From contig NZ_BMWE01000024.1 in NCBI RefSeq assembly GCF_014651075.1, positions 30,044 to 94,043 on the forward strand: 64,000 nucleotides of DNA. The letters run 5' to 3'. Source of the DNA: Streptomyces djakartensis (GTDB lineage Bacteria; Actinomycetota; Actinomycetes; Streptomycetales; Streptomycetaceae). Shown in pieces: positions 23,166 to 30,928 of the stretch (position 1 is the stretch's first letter; every line of letters begins with the position of its first letter). Position numbers and translations under genes: made by a program. Under the pieces are notes generated by a model. The model was given only the letters and a program-made list of their open reading frames with translations, did not search any database and was not told the origin of the DNA.

Positions 23166-24608
23166 CTACTTCGTTACAAGACGTCCCAATGGCGCCTGTT
23201 GCAGCGGGACGGGACGTGGGGTGGCGGGGGCCGGGAGATGAGCGGAACCGGCTGAGGAGGCCGGGTGTTCCGGATCGGAGGGTCCTGCGGAGTGCGGCGG
23301 ATCCGGGGGTGCCGCTTCCGGGCACCCGGACGCCGGTTCCGGGGACGCCGGTGCGGGATACGCCGGTTCGGGGGACGCCGGTTCCGGGGACGCGCAGGCC
23401 GGTTCCGGGGAGGTGGACGCCGGTTCCGGGGGGTGTCCCGGCGCGGCGGCCGTCCCGACGGCCCGTCCGTCCGGCTCCCGCGTCCGCCCCCGCACCGGCT
23501 CCTTTCCAAGCCCCGGCCCCGTCCCCGGGCCGGGCGGCGGCGCCGCACCCGGCTCCTGCCGTACGGCCGAAGCCGCCGGCGGGTTCACCTGTGCCACCCC
23601 GCACGGCACCGCCGGTGTCGCGTACGGCAGGCGCAGCATCCCGTCCGGCGTCCACAGGCCGGTGCCCGCCAGCCACCCTTCGGGCGCCGGGAGATGGTGC
23701 ATCCGGCGCTCGGCGGGCCGCCACACGCCGATCCAGCTGCCCGCCGGCCCGTCGACGCGCAGCGCCACCGCGCAGCTCTCCGGCGTCAGCGTCTGCCCCG
23801 GCTGGATCGCGAACGGTGTGACGGCGCAGCCCCGCAGCCGCAGGCACTCCGGGAAGCGCACCGGCAGCGTGCTCCCCAGGACCCCCCAGCCCAGCCGGTC
23901 CTGACCCGGCGAGGGCGCGTCCGAGCGGACGATCAGCAGCCCGCTGTCATGGTCGGCGAGCAGCAGCCGGTCGTCGCTGCCGGCGGCGATCTGCAGCAGC
24001 GGCGACACCTCGCCGCCGCGCGCCAGGTCCACCACGACGGTCTTGGTGCGCCCACCGGTCTCCCGGTCCAGGGCGAGCAGCCGACCGGTACGGTCCAGCC
24101 AGACCCCGCCCGAGCAGCGACCGGGCAACTCCGCCAGCCGCTCCGGGCCGAAGTCGCCGCCCGCCACCAGCCACACCGTCGTGGAACGCGGCCCGACGGC
24201 CAGCGCGTACGCCTTCTCACCGCACGGGGCGGGCGGCAGCAGGCCCAGTCGGACCGTGCCCGCCGGGCACTCGACCGCCCCCAGGGGGAGCTCGCCCGTC
24301 CCGGGGCCGGTCGGATACAGCAGCGAGAAGGCGTGCCGCCCGGCCACCAGACGGTGGATGAGCACCCGCCCGTCACCCATCGGCTGCACCTCGGTGCCCG
24401 GCTCCTCCGGCTGGTTGCGGGGCAGTGGCACCGCGTACGGCTCCGGGCCGTCCAGGGTCCAGCGCTCCGGGAACCAGGACTCGCCGGCCGACGCGAGGCG
24501 CGCGGCGTAGGCGCCGTCCGCGCTGAGCGTGCATCCCGCCGGCGCGGCTCGATCCGGCACGGTTCTTTCCTCGTGACCCGCCGAAGGCTCGATCGCACAC
24601 GCTGTCAT
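23166..24608 (-). CDS. Beta-propeller-like protein with repetitive Pro/Glu tail, function unknown
   Basis: A 480-residue protein. Residues 1 to about 350 are beta-rich, with repeated W/L-x-LD-RTG-R-LLALDRETG-type segments suggestive of a WD40/TolB-like propeller (GGVWLDRTGRLLALDRE, DDRLLLADHDSGLL, GTGLWTPDGMLRLPY). The last about 130 residues are low complexity, with many EPAS/PEPAS/PEPAC units (about 23240-23420). No signal peptide or catalytic motif is seen. ATG 24608 has an ideal GGAGG upstream. A Streptomyces-specific protein of unknown role. Confidence 0.7.
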   Translation of the reverse strand: MTACAIEPSAGHEERTVPDRAAPAGCTLSADGAYAARLASAGESWFPERWTLDGPEPYAVPLPRNQPEEPGTEVQPMGDGRVLIHRLVAGRHAFSLLYPTGPGTGELPLGAVECPAGTVRLGLLPPAPCGEKAYALAVGPRSTTVWLVAGGDFGPERLAELPGRCSGGVWLDRTGRLLALDRETGGRTKTVVVDLARGGEVSPLLQIAAGSDDRLLLADHDSGLLIVRSDAPSPGQDRLGWGVLGSTLPVRFPECLRLRGCAVTPFAIQPGQTLTPESCAVALRVDGPAGSWIGVWRPAERRMHHLPAPEGWLAGTGLWTPDGMLRLPYATPAVPCGVAQVNPPAASAVRQEPGAAPPPGPGTGPGLGKEPVRGRTREPDGRAVGTAAAPGHPPEPASTSPEPACASPEPASPEPAYPAPASPEPASGCPEAAPPDPPHSAGPSDPEHPASSAGSAHLPAPATPRPVPLQQAPLGRLVTK

Positions 24609-24805
24609 CGTTCGGTCACCTCCGGTGACGAACGTAGTTTTCGTGCGCGGCCGGCGAATGCGACGCCTCCCGGCTTCACACATAAGGGTGTTCCAGGAAC
24701 GATTCCTCTGAGGGGAAGGGGGCTTCTGTGCTGCGCGGGGCGAGAGCCGGCCGACGGGGGCGGTGGCGGTTCAACGCCACAGATCAGACGGGTAGCCTTG
24801 CACTC

Positions 24806-25669
24806 GTGCCCCGTCTGTCTGAAGTCATCGCCGCGCTGGAGACCCTGTGGCCCGCCGAGCGGGCCGAGTCCTGGGACGCGGTCGGCACGGTCGTGGGCGA
24901 CCCGGACCAGGAGGTCACGCGGGTCGTGTTCGCCGTCGACCCGGTCCAGGAGATCGTCGACGAGGCGGTGAGGCTGGGCGCCGACCTGCTCGTCACCCAC
25001 CACCCTCTCTACCTGCGCGGTACGACCACGGTCGCGGCGACGCACTTCAAGGGCCGTGTCGTCCACACCCTCATCAAGAACGACATCGCGCTGCACGTCG
25101 CCCACACCAACGCCGACACCGCCGACCCGGGCGTTTCCGATGCCCTCGCGGGCGCCCTGGACCTCAGGATCACCGGGCCGCTCGTCCCGGACCCCACCGA
25201 CCCCGAGGGCCGCCGGGGTCTGGGCCGCGTCTGCGCGCTGGATCCCCCGCTTACCGTCCGCGAGTTCGCCGCCCGCGCGGCCGAGCGACTGCCCGCCACC
25301 GCGCAGGGCATCAGGGTCGCCGGCGACCCCGAGGCGCCGGTGCGCACGGTCGCCGTCAGCGGCGGCTCCGGCGACAGCCTCTTCGACCACGTACGCGCGG
25401 CCGGCGTCGACGCCTTCCTCACGGCCGACCTGCGCCACCACCCGGCAGCGGAGTTCACGGCGGCTGTCGCCCCCCGCCCCCTCGCGCTGCTCGACGCGGC
25501 GCACTGGGCCACCGAGTGGCCCTGGTGCGAGCTGGCCGCGAGCCAGCTCGACGAGATCTCCGACCGGCACGGATGGGACCTGCGCGTGCACGTCTCGAAG
25601 ACGGTCACCGACCCCTGGACCGCGCACGCGGCCTCAACCACTTCTGAACCCCTGGGAGCCCCGAACTGA
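24806..25669 (+). CDS. Nif3-like dinuclear metal-centre protein
   Basis: A 287-residue DUF34/NIF3-family protein. Metal ligands are in LLVTHHPLYLRG (His pair), LHVAHTNAD and the C-terminal ALLDAAHWATEW. It should form a toroidal hexamer with a dinuclear metal site; the family is ubiquitous and its reaction is uncertain (metal-insertion or GTP cyclohydrolase-like roles have been proposed). Starts at GTG 24806. Its stop overlaps the CTG start of the next gene, so the two are coupled. Confidence 0.9.
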   Translation: MPRLSEVIAALETLWPAERAESWDAVGTVVGDPDQEVTRVVFAVDPVQEIVDEAVRLGADLLVTHHPLYLRGTTTVAATHFKGRVVHTLIKNDIALHVAHTNADTADPGVSDALAGALDLRITGPLVPDPTDPEGRRGLGRVCALDPPLTVREFAARAAERLPATAQGIRVAGDPEAPVRTVAVSGGSGDSLFDHVRAAGVDAFLTADLRHHPAAEFTAAVAPRPLALLDAAHWATEWPWCELAASQLDEISDRHGWDLRVHVSKTVTDPWTAHAASTTSEPLGAPN

Positions 25670-26409
25670 ACGCCGCGCCCGCCGACCAGATCCGACTCCT
25701 CGACGTCCAGGACCTCGACGTCCGCCTGCAGCAGCTCGCGCACAAGCGGAAGTCGCTGCCCGAGCACGCCGAGATCGAGTCGCTGACCAAGGACCACACC
25801 CAGCTGCGCGACCTGCTCGTGGCCGCGCAGACCGAGGAGAGCGACACCGCCCGCGAGCAGACCAAGGCCGAGCAGGACGTGGACCAGGTGCGCCAGCGCG
25901 CCGCCCGCGACCAGCAGCGCCTCGACTCCGGCGCCGTCACCTCCCCCAAGGACCTGGAGAACCTCCAGCGCGAGATCGCCTCGCTCGCCAAGCGGCAGGG
26001 CGACCTGGAGGACGTGGTGCTCGAGGTCATGGAGCGCCGGGAGTCCGCGCAGGAGCGGGTGGCCGAGCTGACCGACCGGGTGGCCTCCGTCCAGGCGAAG
26101 ATCGACGACGCGACCGCCCGCCGCGCCGCCGCCCTCGAGGAGATCGACGGCGAGATCGCCACCGTCTCCAAGGAACGCGAGGTCATCGCCGGGTCGGTGC
26201 CCGCCGACCTGCTCAAGCTCTACGACAAGCTGCGCGAGCAGCAGGGCGGCATCGGCGCGGCCAAGCTGTACGCGCGCAGCTGCCAGGGCTGCCGCCAGGA
26301 GCTCGCCATCACCGAGCTGAACGAGATCCGCAACGCGGCACCCGACACGGTCGTGCGCTGCGAGAACTGCCGCCGCATCCTGGTGCGCACGTCCGAGTCC
26401 GGTCTCTAG
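25666..26409 (+). CDS. C4-type zinc-ribbon, coiled-coil protein
   Basis: A 247-residue protein made of a long coiled coil (about residues 20-175, rich in E/Q/R heptads such as LENLQREIASLAKRQGDLEDVV) followed by a CQGCRQEL...CENCRR zinc ribbon (about 205-240). This is the zf-RING_7/CT398-like family, thought to bind nucleic acid or membrane partners. Coding clearly extends back to LNAAPADQIRLLDVQDLDV, where the only plausible start is a CTG at 25666 overlapping the Nif3 stop (CTGA), with GGGAG 7 nt upstream. A GTG at 25819 would remove the first third of the coiled coil. Confidence 0.85.
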   Translation: MNAAPADQIRLLDVQDLDVRLQQLAHKRKSLPEHAEIESLTKDHTQLRDLLVAAQTEESDTAREQTKAEQDVDQVRQRAARDQQRLDSGAVTSPKDLENLQREIASLAKRQGDLEDVVLEVMERRESAQERVAELTDRVASVQAKIDDATARRAAALEEIDGEIATVSKEREVIAGSVPADLLKLYDKLREQQGGIGAAKLYARSCQGCRQELAITELNEIRNAAPDTVVRCENCRRILVRTSESGL

Positions 26410-26427
26410 TCCCGGGGAGCCTGTCCG

Positions 26428-27969
26428 GTGCGGGAGTTCATCGTCGAGGCCGACGGCGGGTCGCGGGGCAACCCGGGGCCCGCGGGCTACGGGGCCGTGG
26501 TCAGTGACGCGGCGACGGGCGAGACGCTGCGGGAGACCGCCGAGTACATCGGCGTCGCCACCAACAACGTCGCCGAGTACCGGGGTCTCCTCGCCGGACT
26601 GCGCGCCGCCCACGCCCTGGATCCGGCCGCGGCCGTCCACGTCCGGATGGACTCCAAGCTCGTCATCGAGCAGATGTCGGGCCGCTGGAAGATCAAGCAC
26701 CCCGACATGAAGCCGCTGGCGGCGGAGGCGGCCCGGGTCTTCCCGCCCGGGCGGGTGACGTACGAGTGGATCCCCCGCGAACAGAACAAGCACGCCGACC
26801 GGCTGGCCAACGAGGCGATGGACGCGGGGGCCAGGGGCGAGCAGTGGTCGGAGGCGGATTCGACGGCTGAGCTGGACGCGGCGGCCGGTGTGCCGACGGC
26901 CTCCGCGTCGGCCCCGACGGCGGCCACCGCGCCGGCGACGGACGCCGACGCCCGGACCGGAGCCGCGAAGGCCGACGCCCTCGCCGAAGCCGCGAAGGCC
27001 GACGCCGACACCCGGGCCGCCAGGTCCGCGGCGGCTCCCGGTTCGGCTGCTCCCGGCTCGGTCGCGCCTGGTTCGGCTGCTCCCGATTCGGTTGCTCCCG
27101 ATTCGGTGGCTCCCGGTTCGGCCGCCCGTGGTTCGGCGGCTGCTGGTTCGGCTGCTCCTGGCTCGGTCGCTCCTGGCTCGGTCGCTCCCGGCTCGGCTGC
27201 TCCCGATTCGGTGGCTCCCGGTTCGGCCGCCCGTGGTTCGGCGGCTGCTGGTTCGGCTGCTCCTGGTTCGGCGGCTTCCGGTTCGGCGGCTCCTGGCTCG
27301 GCCGCTCGCGGCGTGGCCGCTCCCGGCTGGGCTCCCGCCGACATGGGCACCCCCGCCACCTTCGTCCTGCTGCGCCACGGCGAGACCCCGCTGACCCCGC
27401 AGAAGCGCTTCTCCGGCAGCGGCGGCACCGACCCCTCCCTCTCCGACGCCGGCCGGGAGCAGGCCGAACGGGCAGCGGCTCTGCTGGCCCGGCGCGGCAC
27501 GATCCAGGCGATCGTGTCGTCACCCCTCGCCCGCACCCGGGAGACCGCCGGCATCGTCGCGGCACGGCTCGGCCTCGATGTGGGCATCGACGACGGACTG
27601 CGCGAGACGGACTTCGGCGCCTGGGAGGGACTCACCTTCGCCGAGGTCCGCGAACGGTACCCGGACGACCTGAACGCCTGGCTGGCCTCCCCGGACGCCG
27701 AACCCACCGGAGGCGGCGAGAGCTTCGCGGCGACCGCCACCCGGATCGCCGCCACCCGCGACAAGCTGACCGCGGCGTACGCGGGCCGCACCGTCCTGCT
27801 CGTCACGCACGTGACCCCGATCAAGACGTTCGTACGTCTCGCCCTCGGCGCCCCGCCGGAATCCCTGTTCCGCATGGAACTGTCGGCCGCGTCCCTGTCG
27901 GTCGTCGCGTACTACGCGGACGGCAACGCCAGCGTCCGGCTCCTCAACGACACGTCCCACCTGCGCTGA
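26428..27969 (+). CDS. Bifunctional RNase H / acid phosphatase with expanded linker
   Basis: A 513-residue fusion. Residues 1-135 are an RNase HI domain with catalytic carboxylates in EADGGSRGNPGPAGYG, AEYRGLLAGL, RMDSKLV and NKHADRLANEAMD. Residues about 312-513 are a histidine phosphatase of the CobC/phosphoglycerate-mutase type (VLLRHGETPLT, SPLARTRETA, THVTPIKTF). In homologues the two are joined by a short linker; here about 170 residues of Ala/Asp/Thr then (S/A)-A-A-P-G-type pentapeptide repeats separate them. It should remove RNA from RNA:DNA hybrids and dephosphorylate a small metabolite (alpha-ribazole phosphate in mycobacteria). GTG start at 26428. Confidence 0.9.
   Translation: MREFIVEADGGSRGNPGPAGYGAVVSDAATGETLRETAEYIGVATNNVAEYRGLLAGLRAAHALDPAAAVHVRMDSKLVIEQMSGRWKIKHPDMKPLAAEAARVFPPGRVTYEWIPREQNKHADRLANEAMDAGARGEQWSEADSTAELDAAAGVPTASASAPTAATAPATDADARTGAAKADALAEAAKADADTRAARSAAAPGSAAPGSVAPGSAAPDSVAPDSVAPGSAARGSAAAGSAAPGSVAPGSVAPGSAAPDSVAPGSAARGSAAAGSAAPGSAASGSAAPGSAARGVAAPGWAPADMGTPATFVLLRHGETPLTPQKRFSGSGGTDPSLSDAGREQAERAAALLARRGTIQAIVSSPLARTRETAGIVAARLGLDVGIDDGLRETDFGAWEGLTFAEVRERYPDDLNAWLASPDAEPTGGGESFAATATRIAATRDKLTAAYAGRTVLLVTHVTPIKTFVRLALGAPPESLFRMELSAASLSVVAYYADGNASVRLLNDTSHLR
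27041..27330 (+). repeat. 15-bp tandem repeat array inside the RNase H/phosphatase linker
   Basis: About 19 imperfect copies of a 15-bp unit such as GCTCCCGGTTCGGCT, encoding PGSAA/PGSVA/PDSVA/RGSAA pentapeptides. A higher-order repeat of 105 bp (seven units) is visible: GATTCGGTGGC recurs at 27100 and 27205 with the same following units. Every copy stays in frame. Confidence 0.9.
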
Positions 27970-28591
27970 GCCCCGCCGCAGCGCGCGCCAGCGCCTCGAC
28001 ACGGCCCCAGTCGTGCTGCGCGACCGCGTCGGGCGGCAGCATCCAGCTCCCGCCCACACAGGCGACGTTGGGCAGGGCCAGATAGTCCGGCGCGGCGGCC
28101 GGACCGATCCCGCCCGTGGGGCAGAACCGGGCCTGCGGGAGCGGCCCGGACAGCGACTTCAGATACGCCGTACCGCCCGCGGCCTCAGCCGGGAAGAACT
28201 TCATCTCCCGCACCCCGCGCTCCAGCAGCGCCACCACCTCGGAGGTGGTCGACACCCCCGGCAGGAACGGCACCCCGGAGCCCCGCATCTCCCCCAGCAG
28301 TACGTCGGTCCAGCCCGGGCTGACCAGGAATCGGGCCCCCGCGGCCACGGCGTCCCCGACCTGCGCCGGGCTGATCACCGTCCCGGCGCCGACCACCGCG
28401 TCCGGCACCTCCCGGGCGATCTCCCGGATCGCGTCCAGTGCGGCGGGCGTCCGCAACGTCACCTCGATCGCGGGCAGCCCCCCGGCGACCAGCGCCCGCG
28501 CCAGCGCTACGGCGCGCTCCGCGTCCTCGATGACGACGACGGGGACGACGGGCGCGAGGTCCAGCAGGGACGCGGGCAGGGCAGAGGGCAT
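27944..28591 (-). CDS. 2-dehydro-3-deoxy-phosphogluconate (KDPG/KHG) aldolase
   Basis: The 215-residue class I aldolase has the family signatures IEVTLRTPAAL (catalytic Glu), VGAGTVISPAQ, REMKFFPAEAAGG (Schiff-base Lys in MKFFPAE) and FCPTGGI. It cleaves KDPG to pyruvate and glyceraldehyde-3-phosphate in the Entner-Doudoroff pathway, or related 2-keto-3-deoxy acids. Start ATG 28591. Its 3' end overlaps the convergent RNase H/phosphatase gene by 26 nt. Confidence 0.9.
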   Translation of the reverse strand: MPSALPASLLDLAPVVPVVVIEDAERAVALARALVAGGLPAIEVTLRTPAALDAIREIAREVPDAVVGAGTVISPAQVGDAVAAGARFLVSPGWTDVLLGEMRGSGVPFLPGVSTTSEVVALLERGVREMKFFPAEAAGGTAYLKSLSGPLPQARFCPTGGIGPAAAPDYLALPNVACVGGSWMLPPDAVAQHDWGRVEALARAAAGLSAGGTCR

Positions 28592-28675
28592 GGGCGTATC
28601 CTGCCGCCGTCTCCTCAACATGCGCAAAGCCCATTGCGCATGTTGCAACGCGGGTCGGGTCGTGCAGCTCGATCG

Positions 28676-29458
28676 CTAGTGAACCTCGGCCACCAGCACA
28701 TCCAGCGACCACGCCTGCCCCGCCTTGGCGGGCGCCTCCGCCTCCACCTCGTGCCCGAGCTCCCGCAGTACCTCGACCAGTTCGGCCGGGCCCTTCGGGT
28801 CGGCTCCGGCGGTCAGCAGACTCCGCACGATCCGCCCCTTCGTCGCCTTGTTGAAGTGACTGACGACCTTCCGGGTCGGCGCGTACAGCACCCGCACCGA
28901 CGCCGTCCGCCCGGCCACCTCACCCTTCGGCTTCCACGCGGCGGCATACGCGGCGGACCGCAGATCCAGTACCAGGCCGTCCCCGGCGGCCTCCGGCAGT
29001 ACCGACGCCATCGGCGTACGCCAGTGCGCTCCCAGCGCCCCCAGACCCGGCAGCTTCACGCCCATCGAACACCGGTAGGACGGAATCCGGTCCGTCACCC
29101 GCACGGCACCCCACAACCCGGAGAACACCAGCAGCGACCGCGCGGCCCGCCTCTTGGCCGCCGCGTCGAGGGACGCCAGCCCCAGGGCGTCGTACAGCAC
29201 CCCCGTGTAGATCTCCCCGGCCGGCCGCGCGCCCGCAGTCCGCAGCTCCGCGTTCTTCGCGACCTCCCCCCGCAGCCCCTCGCTCAGCCCGAGCACCTCA
29301 CGCGCCTTGTCCTCGTCGCCCGCGCACAACTCGACCAGCTCGGCGAGGACCGCCTCCCGGGCCCCGGCGAGCCCCGGCAGGGACAGCGACTCCGGCTTCA
29401 ACGGCGCACCACGGCCGGACGACGCCTTGCCTTCGGACGGCGGCAGCAGGACAAGCAC
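28676..29458 (-). CDS. YaaA-family peroxide stress protein
   Basis: The 260-residue protein begins VLVLLPPSEGKA and contains YTGVLYDALG, LLVFSGLWGAVRVTDRIPSYR and VVSHFNKATKGRIVR, the defining blocks of the DUF328/YaaA family. In E. coli YaaA lowers free iron during peroxide stress, and the fold binds DNA. GTG start at 29458. It lies upstream of the KDPG aldolase on the same strand, separated by 84 bp. Confidence 0.9.
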   Translation of the reverse strand: MLVLLPPSEGKASSGRGAPLKPESLSLPGLAGAREAVLAELVELCAGDEDKAREVLGLSEGLRGEVAKNAELRTAGARPAGEIYTGVLYDALGLASLDAAAKRRAARSLLVFSGLWGAVRVTDRIPSYRCSMGVKLPGLGALGAHWRTPMASVLPEAAGDGLVLDLRSAAYAAAWKPKGEVAGRTASVRVLYAPTRKVVSHFNKATKGRIVRSLLTAGADPKGPAELVEVLRELGHEVEAEAPAKAGQAWSLDVLVAEVH

Positions 29459-29502
29459 GCGTACTCCTTCGATCGAACCGCAGCCGACAGCGTACGGGGA
29501 GC

Positions 29503-30081
29503 TCAGACACGCGCCTGCCCGAGGGCGCGCACGAGCCCGTCGGCGTCATCGGCGTGGAATCGGACGACCCGCACATCACGGCGACGCCCGAGGAGGGTGA
29601 CGTGCGTGACCGGCTCCGTCAGCTCGAGCGTGACGGTCGTCTGCGACCCCACCTCGACGTCCAGCTCACCGTCGGCACGCTCACGCGTCATCCGCAGCTC
29701 TCGCCGCGCCGACGCGATCCGCTCCAGCGGCACCCGCAGATCGACATGCGCGTAGCGCCGGATCCGCAACGATCCGCCCTGCGCATCCAGCAGATGCGGA
29801 CGCACCACGGACGAGGCGTGCCGCGCCATGACCACGACCACGCCGTACGCGTCCAGGACAAGGAAGACCGCGTGCGCCGCGGGCCACTCCCGCAGCAGCA
29901 CCGACATGGCCACCGTCTCCACGGCGCACACGAACCCGACCCCGGCCATCATGGCGCCCTGCCCCCGCGCGTACCCGAAGGCCCGCCCGCCGTCCACCCC
30001 CTGCGTACGCCGCACCATCCACAGCGCGAGACTCACGAGCAGCCGCACCTCGTGCGCGACCAGCCGCCGCGCGACCCTCAT
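29503..30081 (-). CDS. Membrane protein, function unknown
   Basis: A 192-residue protein with two or three membrane helices in its first 100 residues (VRLLVSLALWMV, AMMAGVGFVCAVETVAMSVLL, AVFLVLDAYGVVVVMA). A beta-rich C-terminal domain (PVTHVTLLGRRRDVRVVRFHADD) resembles a PH-like fold. ATG 30081 overlaps the stop of the upstream small gene (ATGA) and has GGGGAG in front. I do not recognise a named family. Confidence 0.7.
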   Translation of the reverse strand: MRVARRLVAHEVRLLVSLALWMVRRTQGVDGGRAFGYARGQGAMMAGVGFVCAVETVAMSVLLREWPAAHAVFLVLDAYGVVVVMARHASSVVRPHLLDAQGGSLRIRRYAHVDLRVPLERIASARRELRMTRERADGELDVEVGSQTTVTLELTEPVTHVTLLGRRRDVRVVRFHADDADGLVRALGQARV

Positions 30082-30362
30082 CGCCGCTCCCCGGCGAGGA
30101 TCCGCAGCGCACGGCGGAGGGCCTCCGCCTGCGCCGGAGCGAGATCGTCGTAGAACGCCCGCAGGACGCTGTGGCCCGGGTCGAGCTCCCCGGCGCCCGG
30201 GAACAGCCCCGGGGGAACGCAGCCGGCAAGGACCCGGGCGGCCTCGGCGTGACTCCCGCCGCCTACCGTCGGCCATCGCCTTCGTGGTCTTCCTGGCGGG
30301 CTCCGTCCTGCCCACGGCGGCGACGCCGAAGCCCACGCCACGCCGGGTACCATGGTCGGCAC
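30078..30362 (-). CDS. Small helical protein upstream of the membrane gene, start uncertain
   Basis: The C-terminal 60 residues (HAEAARVLAGCVPPGLF, PGHSVLRAFYDDLAPAQAEALRRALRIL) look like real helical protein and end in an ATGA overlap with the next gene, arguing for coupling. The N-terminal 35 residues (VPGVAWASASPPWAGRSPP) look non-coding and overlap the rnpB promoter. Either the start is internal and non-ATG, or a frameshift separates a nearby ATGGCCGACGG start from the body. Length up to 94 residues. Confidence 0.45.
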   Translation of the reverse strand: MPTMVPGVAWASASPPWAGRSPPGRPRRRWPTVGGGSHAEAARVLAGCVPPGLFPGAGELDPGHSVLRAFYDDLAPAQAEALRRALRILAGERR

Positions 30363-30787
30363 GGCAGACGAGCCGGGCGGACGGCCGCGTGGAGTGCCCC
30401 TGACGGGGAGCTCCCCGAGGAACGTCCGGGCTCCACAGGGCAGGGTGGTGGCTAACGGCCACCCGGGGTGACCCGCGGGACAGTGCCACAGAAAGCAAAC
30501 CGCCCAGCACCTCGGTGCTGGGTAAGGGTGAAACGGTGGTGTAAGAGACCACCAGTGCCCAGGGTGACCTGGGCAGCTAGGTAAACCCCACCCGGAGCAA
30601 GGTCAAGAGGAGACCCTCTTCGAGAGAAGGGCGTCTCTGCGCGGACGATCGAGGGCTGCCCGCCCGAGTCCGCGGGTAGACCGCACGAGGCCGACGGCAA
30701 CGCCGGCCCTAGATGGATGGCCGTCGCCGAGGGGACCGCGAGGACCCCTCGGAACAGAACCCGGCGTACAGCCCGACTCGTCTGCCG
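30363..30787 (+). ncRNA. rnpB: RNase P RNA, bacterial type A
   Basis: The ends pair as the P1 helix: GGCAGACGAG (30363-30372) with CTCGTCTGCC (30778-30787). Conserved core blocks follow in order: GAGGAACGTCCGGGCTCC at about 30417, AGGGTGGTGGCTAACGGCC, GACAGTGCCACAGAAA, GGGTGAAACGGTGGTGTAAGAGACCACC, AAACCCCACCCGGAGCAAGG and, near the 3' end, the P4 partner ACAGAACCCGGCGTACAGCCC. This is the catalytic RNA that matures tRNA 5' ends. TACCAT (30348-30353) is a fitting -10. A weak hairpin (GTCCTC/GAGGAC, 30806-30823) follows. It marks the edge between conserved chromosome and the macrolide cluster. Confidence 0.97.
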
Positions 30788-30928
30788 CTCTCCGTCCCGA
30801 GCCGGGTCCTCGGCCGAGAGGACCGTCTCCACCAGAGGCTTCCCATGTGCACGGCCCGGCGTGTCGAGCCGGAATACTTCGCCAAGTCGCACTGTCCCGG
30901 GTCTCCGTGAACTGGATATTCTCGGCGC

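Noticed and set aside
27041..27330. Possible CRISPR-like array
   Set aside because: The units are contiguous 15-mers with no spacers and are translated in frame within a known gene.
25009..27378. 789-codon minus-strand frame across Nif3, zinc ribbon and RNase H genes
   Set aside because: Covers three well-supported + strand genes; its apparent repeats are the complement of the 15-bp linker array.
26487..27875. 462-codon minus-strand frame with PGAAEPGATE repeats
   Set aside because: Complement of the linker repeat; the repeat length (15 bp) keeps several frames open. No ribosome-binding site or domain.
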